A DNA stretch of 64,000 nucleotides from Ceratopteris richardii (lineage: Eukaryota > Streptophyta > Polypodiopsida > Polypodiales > Pteridaceae). Position numbers and translations under genes: made by a program. This document shows positions 55,801 to 64,000 of the stretch, piece after piece (the first letter of the stretch is position 1; each line of letters begins with the position of its first letter). Below the pieces are notes generated by a model. The model ran no database searches, was not told the origin of the DNA, and saw only the letters and a program-made list of their open reading frames with translations. The stretch covers positions 106,930,279-106,994,278 of the forward strand of contig CM035417.1 in assembly GCA_020310875.1 (NCBI GenBank), in the 5' to 3' direction.

Positions 55801-56673
55801 ATCAAGGAACATAAATGCCATAGGAAGCTTGGTTTCATAACCTGGAGGAACTATATGGCTAATGGGATGACGAGATCTGACTATGATATAGTAAGTAGGA
55901 CTAATGCTTCTACTGCCTGTCTGCAGGTTTTGCTATTCCACAAGGGGATTCTAGATGAACAACTGACGAAGTGCAACTGGAAGGAGCTAAATCTACAGGA
56001 TGTTGCAGAGTACATCTACAAAAACTTCAAGAACAAGAAGGACTCGATGGATTTGGTCACTTCCAAATTGAACAGAATCTGGAGTTTGAACTGGTCTGAT
56101 GCTCAATGGTCCTACAGGTTTAAAGCTCTGTGGGTCTACCCTGAAAGCATCAAACATTCTTGTCTTCAATGGCTGATAATTCACCAAGGGCTTTGGGTGG
56201 GCCCCAGAGTCACGAAAATATTTATTGATGGTGGTAAATGTGCATTTTGTGGCAGGGTGGAGGATGTTTATCACCTCTTCTTTGACTGTTTTCATGCTAA
56301 GCCGTTCTGGAATTGTGTTGATAACTTTCTTAAATTAAGGAAAGCTCCCAAGCTTCAAAGGATGGATGCTTTGATCGGTGGATGTAAAAATATGGATATT
56401 CTCCTATGGAACTCCTGGCGTGGCCACATCTTGTGGGCCATTTGGCTTAGTAGAAATAATAAAACTTTTGGCAAAGGGGGAAAAAATTTTATCATTCCCC
56501 TTCAGCACTCTCTGAAAAGAGTCTCTGACAACTGTATCAAGAGAATCACCAAACCTTCTCTTCCCGATCATGATATTCATTGTATTTTAGCTACCCAGCG
56601 ATACACAAGATGGAAAGCGATTTTGAGCCAGTTGTATTCCTCATGCAGGTTTGCTATGATGGAATCCTTGTAA
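52852..56673 (+). pseudogene. LINE ORF2: endonuclease-reverse transcriptase with one stop
   Basis: The ATG at 52852 overlaps the ORF1 stop (ATGA); another in-frame ATG lies at 52870. The apurinic-type endonuclease domain has ISLNVKGL, then CL*EVKV with a TAG at 52987 where family members have Gln-Glu, then GDFNMV and SDHKPL. RT follows: GLDGLPNEFF, FKIDFDKAYDRIEWDF, RQGCPLAPLLF and the active site FADD at about 54950. The C-terminus has a zf-RVT finger (CAFCGRVEDVYHLFFDC, about 56240). About 1273 codons, normal for plant L1. Except for the single stop the frame is clean, so the lesion is probably recent. Confidence 0.93.
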
Positions 56674-56774
56674 ATTAGGGTGGTCGGGTGCTCCTGCCCC
56701 CTGCACTTGTACATTTTACCCTGTTAATTTATATTTTCCTGTTTTTCTCAAAAAAAAAAAAAAAATAAAAAAAT
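56674..56774 (+). other. LINE 3' UTR and A-rich tail
   Basis: Short 3' UTR followed by an A run of about 17 and (TAAAA)-like units, ending at the target duplication. Confidence 0.9.
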
Positions 56775-57748
56775 AAAACACAGAGATAAATGCGGATCTG
56801 GATTAATCATCAGCCGCTACTGTCAAAGCCAAGGAAAAAGGGAGGTGTACAAGTGCAACTGCGGGACTGAGAGTGCAGGTAACCATGCGCACGTCAGAGA
56901 GCCAACGTGGACAGTAGTGCAACCTCTTACAACTTCAAAATGGTGTGACAGAAGTAATCCAGCCACGCAAATGCAGAATCACTTAGCGTTTTTATTTTTA
57001 GGTCTCGATTCTGAGCCCCCATCTGCTGCGCTGCTTCTAGAATTTTCCAAAACAAAGGAGAGGCGCCAAGCTCCAGCAAAAGAGCCTCATTGAATGCGCG
57101 CTTCCATTCTGACCAGATTCGTGCACTGTTCGATTCACAACCAGATGTGCTAACATAAAGATAACATTTCTGGACGTTCTCTGAAGCTGAGGAAATTTGT
57201 TAGAGAATTCATTGCACCAGGCACTACATACGGTGCCTATTTTTTTTAGCATTAAATCACTCCGAATCTAATAAGCTATGCGAGTAGATATTCAAGGTTA
57301 TGTCATCTATGTAAGGCTTTGGGGGCATGCAGGATGAGCAATCAAAGATTGTTTACAGAATATCCACTAGTGGAAGGATAGCTCAACGGACAACTCAACT
57401 CTAGAACTTATGATATATGATCTCTTTCTCCCATGGGATCAAAAGAAGTGATGTGAACACATGCCATATGAATCATTTCTATATTGTATCTCAAAATCTC
57501 TATGTATATACATATGGCTCTTGTAAGGGATTAGACACCACCTTCTTGTGAAGAAGGTAGGACCTTCCCAATGCCATTAGACACACTTCTATATGAAAGC
57601 CTATGTACCTCATGTATACTCCAACAACAAAGGAAGAGCACCCTACCAAGGATTCCAATCATTGGAAATCTACATCAACATCAAAATCAAAGGAGCAAAT
57701 GATCCACAAAGCACCACCTACCCCATGATGTAAACCCTACAAAACCAC

Positions 57749-57880
57749 TTGGATCTCAAATGTCCAAGAATATGTCTTGGGATCCCATATGTCCCAAGAT
57801 CCCAGGGATGCCATATGTCCCAAACTTGGATCCCATATGTCCAAGTTATGTCCAAGGATCTCATATGTCCTTGGATCCTA
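57749..57880. repeat. Imperfect short repeats around gatcccatatgtcc
   Basis: At least five variants of gatc(c/t)catatgtcc lie between 57749 and 57880. They are just upstream of the part of the 3' LTR that matches the 5' LTR. Confidence 0.75.
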
Positions 57881-57895
57881 AAAACCAAACGGACT

Positions 57896-58203
57896 ACCCT
57901 TTTGTCCAAAGCTAGTTTCATTCTCATGCAAGTTCACTTATCCCACATGCAAGGGAATTCTCCCAAACTCCATATAAGCAAGGCCTCCCTTCACTCCTCA
58001 CAAGTCATTCCACTCTAGATCATTGCCAAGAGTGTGCTTCCACTCCTCATGGAGTCTCCATGCTCATAGAGCATCTTATGTAAGTCATTTCCATTTCTAC
58101 TTTAATTCATTCATCATGTTTTGTTATCTTTTGTTCCTTCCTCCTTAGCTTGTTTGATGTGTGCATGTGAGTAGAGTAGGAGTAGTCCTTTTTCATTCCA
58201 ACA
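57896..58203 (+). repeat. 3' LTR of the non-autonomous element (matching part)
   Basis: Matches 49384-49691 with few differences and ends CATTCCAACA before target duplication tatat. The first about 23 bases of the 5' LTR are not found here. Either this LTR is longer and the 5' copy has a deletion, or its start has been replaced. Confidence 0.8.
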
Positions 58204-58208
58204 TATAT

Positions 58209-58968
58209 GGCACCGTACATTGGTGTGGAATCCCTCTTTCACGAAGAAAAGCATTAAACTCATGTGACATGTACTCACCACCATGATCCCTGCATAGAGT
58301 CAAAAGATTTTGTGAAGAAAACTTTTTAGCCATAGCTAAAAATGCTTTGAAGCAAAAAAATACCTCATTCTTTGCTTTCATAGGATACACCCATGTATGA
58401 CGCGTAGCATCATAAATGAAGGTTAAAAAATATACATGCTTCCCAAAAGATGGAGTCTTGACGGGACCATATACATCACTATGAACAAGCTGCAATTTTC
58501 TTGTAGTGTGTGTATGACCATCTTTTGGAAAAGAAGCACGATGCATTTTTCCAAGAATGCAACCTTCACATGCATGCTTTTCAATGGACTCAAGTGTAGG
58601 CAAGCCAATAACCATGCCCTTCTTTTGCAAGTAGAGCAAACTATTGAAGTTCAAGTGACCAAAACGAGCATGCCAAAGCTCCATTTCAGCCATGGAAGAA
58701 GTATGAGAAACTAAGGCATTCAAGGCAACCCTCTTGTATGTATCCATGCGATACAAACCATTACATAATGTACCGGACATTAGGATAACATCGCCATTGC
58801 TGAAATCATGAACCATACACTTATCATCAACAAAGTGTACATGAAGTCCAGCTTTGGCAATCAACGGAACTGAAATTAAGTTCTTCTTGATATCGGGCAC
58901 ATACAATGCATTTTTCAAGAGAATCACACCTCCATTTGCAGCTGTAATCTCAATTTCTCCTACTCCAA
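58209..58968 (-). pseudogene. Copia-F GAG-pre-integrase and integrase start
   Basis: The minus strand reads from LKNALYVPDIKKNLISV through ELWHARFGHLNFNSL and CEGCILGKMHR to integrase KLQLVHSDVYGPVKTPSFG (first catalytic Asp), then CRDHGGEYMSHEFNAFL (second Asp), and breaks at VPY where the LTR element inserted. The frame is open across this piece. Gag, protease and the 5' LTR are missing: coding similarity ends near 58968 at a microsatellite. Confidence 0.88.
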
Positions 58969-59172
58969 TGTGTGTGTGTATATGTGCAAGTATTTATATG
59001 TGTGTGTGTGTGTATATGTGCAATGTGTGTGTGCGTATGTGCAAGTATCTACATGTGTGCATGTATGATTTTGTGTCTATATGTGTGCATGTTTTTGTGT
59101 GTCTATATGTGTGCATGTTTTTGTGTGTATGCATGTGTGTATGACATGCACATACATACACACATGTACTTT
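58968..59172. repeat. TG-rich microsatellite
   Basis: Imperfect (TG)n with tatatgtgcaagta and tatgtgtgcatg units. The Cys-rich frames read through it are artefacts. It marks the broken upstream end of copia-F. Confidence 0.9.
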
Positions 59173-59453
59173 CAAATCTATAAAACAAAAACACTAATTT
59201 TACCTTTGAATAAAAGTTTGGAGCTCTTTAGACTCTCAAACATGTATGAAATGAGTTTTTGATAATAAACTTTTGATCGAAAATATTTTGATTGAAATGT
59301 TTTTCGTCGAAAGAGTTTTTTATCGAAAGCTTTTCGATCGAAAGAGTATCCCTGTCCGTTTTTTTCGGTGTTTATTTGGACAACCCCGAATAAAATGAAC
59401 ATATTCGGTATTTTTTAATTATTCGATCGAATAAATGCAACCTAGATCCCAAG

Positions 59454-60164
59454 GATCATTTGCTATTTTGAAAGAGTGAATGTGAGAGATAGTTGCACAT
59501 TTGATAGACAAAGCTATCAATGCATGTGCATGAGCATATTTGCCATCCCAACAAAGTTTCTCTATGCTAGCTGCAGCACGAACCCCAACATGAACAAGAA
59601 CTTGAAGATCTTCATCTTCAACACCATCTACGTCACCTTAAATAATTGTATTTGCATGTGTAGCAGGTCATTTTTCAAGACCCTGCACAATATTCCATAG
59701 TTTTTTGCCATGAATACATGATGCATCATATACGCTCACAATGAGTAATTGGCACCATCCAATGTATCCTCAACAAACAACATAAGGGATGCACCATTGC
59801 TTTCAACCATGACCACTGAGTAAAATACCCTAATGCAAAAAAAGCTTTGTATCCCAAAACATTGACTAGAACCACCTTGTCAAGCTTTGCTAAACTTGTA
59901 GTAGACTTCGAGGTGCTTCTATTGGCGAACCAGACAATGTATATATGGTTGGCACAAAAGGATGAAATGCATACAAAAGTGATATGACATTGCATTTGGA
60001 GGCTGGAACAAGCTCATATCAAAATTTTGATACCACACAACAAAGCTATTTTGAACTCCTAATCACCCTAAGTGTGCTTATCAATTCTCATGCAATTTTG
60101 AGACTATGATTGGTGGGGTGATGATGATGGTTGAGATGAAGCAATGACCCACTCTGAGACCAAT
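59454..60164 (-). pseudogene. Copia-E gag start and leader
   Basis: The minus strand gives LDGANYSL near 59735 (typical gag start), KLWNIVQG, and IKCATISHIHSFKIANDPWDTI up to the hAT-like insertion, where the gag continues at 46039. It is interrupted by stops. The primer-site-like TTGGTCTCAGAG (60152-60163, minus) lies next to the LTR. Confidence 0.75.
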
Positions 60165-60351
60165 TGTTGGAGTTTGAGATCTACAAAAGCACATGAACAA
60201 TAGAAAGAAGAAGAAGAAGCTTGGAGCACAACACACAATACTAAATGTATTACCAAGTCAATGTACAAATATAAGTAACCCATTCGGGTTATTGGAATAT
60301 ATAAGAAGCAAGGGAAAAAACATCCTAAAGAGGGAAAAAAGTGCCTCAACA
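60165..60351 (-). repeat. Copia-E 5' LTR (probable)
   Basis: About 187 bp with ends TGTTGGAG and CTCAACA, next to the primer-site-like sequence. No second copy remains in the window, so the outer end is inferred from the inverted TGTTG/CAACA ends. Confidence 0.55.
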
Positions 60352-60437
60352 GCCTAAGTCTATTCATACACATCATTACCAAAATATATCAATAGAAACT
60401 TTATGTAATCTTCTTTCTATATATAAAGTTTTATTTT
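60352..60437. other. Short AT-rich join
   Basis: Between the probable copia-E LTR and copia-G gag; no feature is recognised. Confidence 0.4.
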
Positions 60438-62620
60438 CTCAATAAATTCAAGAAGACTGATTTTGTCACCAAGATGGACATTGAAAACCACCTTGGAAGC
60501 ATTGGAGAAGTCCTTGATCAAGAACAAATAGTAAGGAAAGTGATCAATGGAATCAAAGCTGATGACAAATGGGAAGCCTTCACCACAACTATGGACCTCT
60601 ACATGGACAGGCAAGTTCCTAAGTTCAACACACTCATTAGACAATTGTTCACACATGAAACAAAGCTTATGAAGGACGAAGCCATGCAAAGTGGTAATCA
60701 ATCCTCTACTCTCTATACAAATGAGAATAAAAGCAAGGATAACAAAGGCAAATGCAATGACTTTTATGATGAAGATGGTACCTCTCAAGCCAGCTTTGCA
60801 GGTAGAGGTAGACACTCAAGAGGAAGAGGTAGAGGAGGTAGAAAAGGAAGGTCAAGAGCTCAAAGCTAATCACCCTATGCCATATGTGATCCAACCAATC
60901 AAATTACAAGGAGTTAGTTAAAGAACCCAAGGAGCCAAAGAAGAAGATGATACAATAGAGGAAGCTATGGAAATTCTAGAGGAAGATTTAACAACTCTTA
61001 TGGATATAATGAAGACTTATACAACAACAACTACCAAGGTTGATACAAAGGAAGAAGTCACTAGAACAACTATACACATGATCACGTCTAAGAAGGTTCA
61101 ATTCTTCTAATGAACATGACTATGAAAGACGGTAAGGTAGATGAACTTGTGTTTTATATAGAATTAGGTTGCTTAAGTAATGTGGCTCTACTATGAGATT
61201 TGGGAGACCCAAGGAATAGACATGAAGTCAAAATAGGAGATGACACAAGGCATCTAGTTGAAAAAGATAGCATCACACGTGCACCCCTTCACCAAGAAAG
61301 GCTACATACATGGTGACCTATTGGATTTGGTTGATATAGATGTATGTGGACGAAGCAAGAAACCTTCAATCTTTGGATCAAGGTAATATGTACCATTCAT
61401 AGATGATTGTAGGAGATGGACTATCGTATATTTTATGAATCATAAGGATGCATTATTTTAATGTTTCAAAAAGTATTTAGCTCTTATGGAGAAAAGAAAA
61501 GGTAAAACCCTAAAATGACTAAGGTCAGATGGAAGGGGAGAATATTTCTCCTATGTTTTTCTTCTTAATGATCTCCAAAAGAGAGCAATCAAAAGGGAAA
61601 TCACCACTAGATACACCCTTGAGAAAAATGGAATGGTAGAGAGAAGGAATAGGACATTTGTGGAGGTTCCAAGGTGAATGTGCAACTAATGTGGGTAGAG
61701 GTAGTATCACCAGCTACCTATTTGTATGAATCGAATTCCATCAAAAGTCTTTGGATGGCATGAACCCATATGAGGCATGGAATGGAAGGAGTCCTAGCCT
61801 TGATCATTGCAAAATATTTGGGTGCATTTGATATGCACACATACCTTCAAAGATTAGAGGCAAATTAAACCCTAAGGTGAGAAATGCATTTTCATTGGCT
61901 ATGAACTTAATAAAAAAGTTTATAGGTAGTACACTCCAAGAAACAAAGGCTTCATTGTAAATAGAGATGTTGTGTTTGATGAAAACAAATCATAATTTGA
62001 AGATGAGTGTAGGAGGATAAAACTACCTTATGACCTAGAAGAAGACTTTCCAACCTTATCAAAGAGCAATGAGAACACTAGAAGCATCAAGTGATTATGA
62101 TATGATTATAAGTCTCCAAGGCAACAAATAAATTCTTGGAACTCTTAGGGCAGAAACAAAGTTCAAGAGTTGAGAGATGTAATAGAATCCTCTCAAAAAA
62201 CAATTAGAAGCTCAACTAGAAAGAAGAGGAAGCCAGAAAGGTATGGCCATGATACATCATTGCTTGCTAAACATTCAATATATCTAACAAAGGACTCAAA
62301 CTATGAGAAGCCTTCACCATATGAGGAAGCAAAGAAGAAATCTAGAATGAATGAATGCAATGGAGGAAGAGACTGATGCCCTATAGGAAAATCAAACTTA
62401 GGAATCAATGCCCAAGACTCCATCTATGAAGACATAGGCTCAAGATAAATATACAAGGTAAAGAAAAATTTTAATGGAACTATAAATAATAAAAAATTAA
62501 GAATTACGGCCAAAGGATATATAGAAACACAAATAATAACATTTTCACCTGTTGCAAAGATGCCAACCATCAGAGTACTTATGAGTGTTGCAACTTCAAA
62601 AACTTGGAAGATCTACCAGT
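60438..62620 (+). pseudogene. Copia-G: decayed gag to RT start
   Basis: Begins inside a UBN2-type gag (SIGEVLDQEQIVRKVINGIKADDKW, 60500) with an RG-rich tail (GRGRHSRGRGRGG). Pieces of protease (FYIELGCLSN), integrase (about 61400-61850; SLDGMNPYEAWNGR, LDHCKIFG) and RT start (PERYGHDTSLLAKHSI at 62240; TFSPVAKMPTIRVLMSVATSKTWKIYQ at 62600) follow through many stops and frameshifts. The 5' end of the element is missing. At 62621 it is joined to an integrase of another copia. Confidence 0.8.
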
Positions 62621-64000
62621 GAATAGATTACCATGTGCAGGTCTAAATGGAATGACTCTATATGAAGCTTGGTGGGGTAAGAAACCAACACTAGATCATT
62701 GTAAAGTGTTTGGATCAATTGCATATGCTTATGTGCCATCACAACTTAGACATAAGCTTGAACCAAAGGTAGAAAAATATGTGTTCATTGTTTATGATGA
62801 AAAGAACATGGGTTACAGGTTGTGGAATCCTCTAACCAAAAAATTTCTTGTTTCTAGAGATGTTACATTTGATGAACAGAAAAGTTGGTATGCAGATCAA
62901 AGTCATACAAAAGAAGAATTTGAAGAAGAGGTAAGAAGATGTGAGAAAGGAAAATCAATTGTGCAGGTGAATAGAGATGAAGACTATATGCAAGCAACTA
63001 CATCCAGAAGTGGATTAACAAGAAGAAATGAAGAAGCTCCTATATTTGATGAAGAAGTGTATCCAGACACTTATGAAGAATGTGAACCAAGAAGGTCAAG
63101 CAGGACTAGAAGGCAAGCAAAAAGTTATTCTTATGATACTTGTTACATAACTCAGAAGAACTATGCATATATGGTCAAAGATGATGAAGAACCTCAGAAC
63201 TATGATGAAGCTAAGAACAATCATTGCTATTGCAACTTCAAAAGGATGGACCCTAAGTCAATTGGATATAAAGAATGCATTCTTGAATGGATACATATCC
63301 GTATACATGGAACAACCTCAAGGATTTATAGATTCCAGGTATCCAAATTTTGTTTGCAGGTTGAGAAGAGCACTCTATGGATTGAAACAAGCTCCAAGAG
63401 CATGGAATTATAGACTGGTGAAGTATCTCAATGATCTTGGATATCAAAGTTCAAAAGCAGATCCAAGTCTACTTATCAAAAGAACAGAGGAAGGTACAAT
63501 CTACATTTGTATTTATGTAGATGACATTATAATCACATGTACTTTAGATGAAGGAATCAAGGAGGTAAAGAGATTACTTGAAAAAGAATTCAAGATCAGT
63601 GATCTAGGAAAGTTGTCATACTTTCTTGGAATGGAAGTCACTTATACAGATCATGGCATATATGTATCACAAGAAAGGTATCTTCTAAATCTATTGAAGA
63701 AGTTTGATATGGAAAATTGCAGAGAAGCTTCAACTCCACTTGAAGTTAATCACAAGCTCAGTAAATATGATGGTGCAGAATACAAAGATATGAGGAAGTA
63801 TCAATCTCTTGTGGGTAGTTTGATTTATGCTACACTAACAAGACCTGATCTTAGTTATGCACTGGGAGTTTTGTCACAATTCATGCATTGCCCAAAGGAC
63901 GCACATTGGATTGCAGGTCAAAGAGTTCTCAGATATATCAAAGGAACTATAAAGGAAGGATTGTATTATCCTTTTACATCAGATTTGAAGTTGAGAGCAT
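62621..64000 (+). pseudogene. Copia-H integrase C-part, RT, RNase H start; continues past window
   Basis: Starts in integrase (VNRLPCAGLNGMTLYEAWWGKKP, 62621) and is open to YDEAKN (63214). An internal deletion there removes the first part of RT and shifts the frame. RT resumes at IIAIATSKGWTLSQLDIKNAFLNGYIS, with YVDDIIIT near 63515, EFKISDLGKLSYFLGME and PLEVNHKLS, and goes into the RNase H linker (GTIKEGLYYPFTSD) at the window end. A further small deletion sits at GYIS/VYMEQ. It is closer to copia-A and copia-B than to copia-G. Confidence 0.88.

Larger units (their letters stand above)
51016..56774 (+). mobile_element. Full-length L1-like LINE
   Basis: The perfect 15-bp target duplication AAAACACAGAGATAA lies at 51001-51015 and 56775-56789. 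The element is about 5.76 kb: a 5' UTR with a C/T-rich patch (51128-51160), ORF1 (nucleic-acid binding), ORF2 (endonuclease and reverse transcriptase), a short 3' UTR and an A-rich tail with TA interruptions. The perfect duplication and full length point to a recent insertion. ORF1 may be cut by one stop and ORF2 is cut by one, so this copy is probably inactive. Confidence 0.95.
49364..58203 (+). mobile_element. Small non-autonomous LTR element with captured gene fragment, split by a LINE
   Basis: The target duplication tatat (49359-49363 and 58204-58208) lies in the copia-F integrase, which reads VPY/TPQQNG across the join. The 5' LTR is 49364-49691, the primer site TGGTATCAGAGC at 49692-49703, and the 3' LTR ends at 58203. 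After subtracting the LINE, about 3.1 kb remains, without any gag or pol motif. It must therefore rely on proteins from another copia. It holds an antisense host-gene fragment at 50035-50245. Confidence 0.85.
46048..59445. mobile_element. hAT-like non-autonomous DNA transposon carrying nested insertions
   Basis: Ends CTAGGCTGCAT-TATTCG (left) and, reversed, CTAGGTTGCATTTATTCG (right) are terminal inverted repeats. The 8-bp duplication atcccaag (46040-46047 and 59446-59453) fits the hAT pattern nTnnnnAn. Gag of copia-E reads straight across if the element is removed. Own sequence is only about 1 kb (46048-46599 and about 58968-59445) without a transposase. Many TTCGATCGAAA-type motifs lie below both ends (46195-46280; 59268-59345). 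The superfamily call rests on the duplication; the CTAGG end is not a standard hAT end. Confidence 0.75.

Noticed and set aside
58854..59262. Cys-rich small proteins
   Set aside because: The frames are translations of a TG-rich microsatellite; the Cys/Val/Met pattern is purely compositional.
46048..59445. Large autonomous DNA transposon of 13 kb
   Set aside because: Nearly all of that length is later retroelement insertions. Its own sequence is about 1 kb with no transposase.

Overview
The window is repeat-dense plant nuclear DNA. It consists almost entirely of transposable elements inserted into one another: Ty1/copia and Ty3/gypsy LTR retrotransposons, an L1-like LINE, a small non-autonomous LTR element and a hAT-like DNA transposon. 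The evidence for a land plant is the initiator-Met-type primer site TGGTATCAGAGC, plant-type copia polyproteins, DUF4283-type LINE ORF1, and a captured piece of a plant nucleotide-sugar transporter gene. No complete host gene, rRNA, tRNA or CRISPR array was found. The element style would suit a large-genome, perhaps non-angiosperm, vascular plant, but that is a guess. All family calls come from reading motifs; no database search was run.

Left part (1-30 kb). A gypsy remnant (1-1129) lies next to a scrap of copia integrase. An old minus-strand copia (called copia-D here) has its 3' LTR split by a young, intact minus-strand copia-A (1822-8241, TSD aatgt). The RNase H region of copia-D is split by plus-strand copia-B (9146-26480, TSD ctcct), which belongs to the same family as copia-A. 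Copia-B is in turn interrupted in its integrase by gypsy-2 (12134-21703, TSD gtat) and by a truncated copia-C (21853 to about 23463). Gypsy-2 carries an in-place inversion of about 2.85 kb covering most of its 5' LTR and gag. Decayed copia RT and gypsy gag fragments follow (26.5-30.5 kb).

Middle (30812-43511). Gypsy-1 is a 12.7 kb, apparently complete and very young gypsy element: 1109-bp LTRs with no difference seen, TSD gccc, and an 1875-aa uninterrupted gag-pol. Between pol and the 3' LTR it has two further long ORFs (ORF-A 736 aa, ORF-B 495 aa). Both have an N-terminal domain with the motif FAELPW followed by a long C-terminal coiled coil, so they look like diverged duplicates of each other. 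ORF-A is also present, broken, in gypsy-2; ORF-B is not. This is the most unusual content of the window.

Right part (43.5-64 kb). There are five nested layers: old copia-E (minus) > hAT-like element (46048-59445, TSD atcccaag) > copia-F (minus) > small non-autonomous LTR element (49364-58203, TSD tatat) carrying an antisense transporter-gene fragment > full-length LINE (51016-56774, 15-bp TSD). The window ends in two fused plus-strand copia fragments (copia-G and copia-H). Copia-H runs off the right edge.
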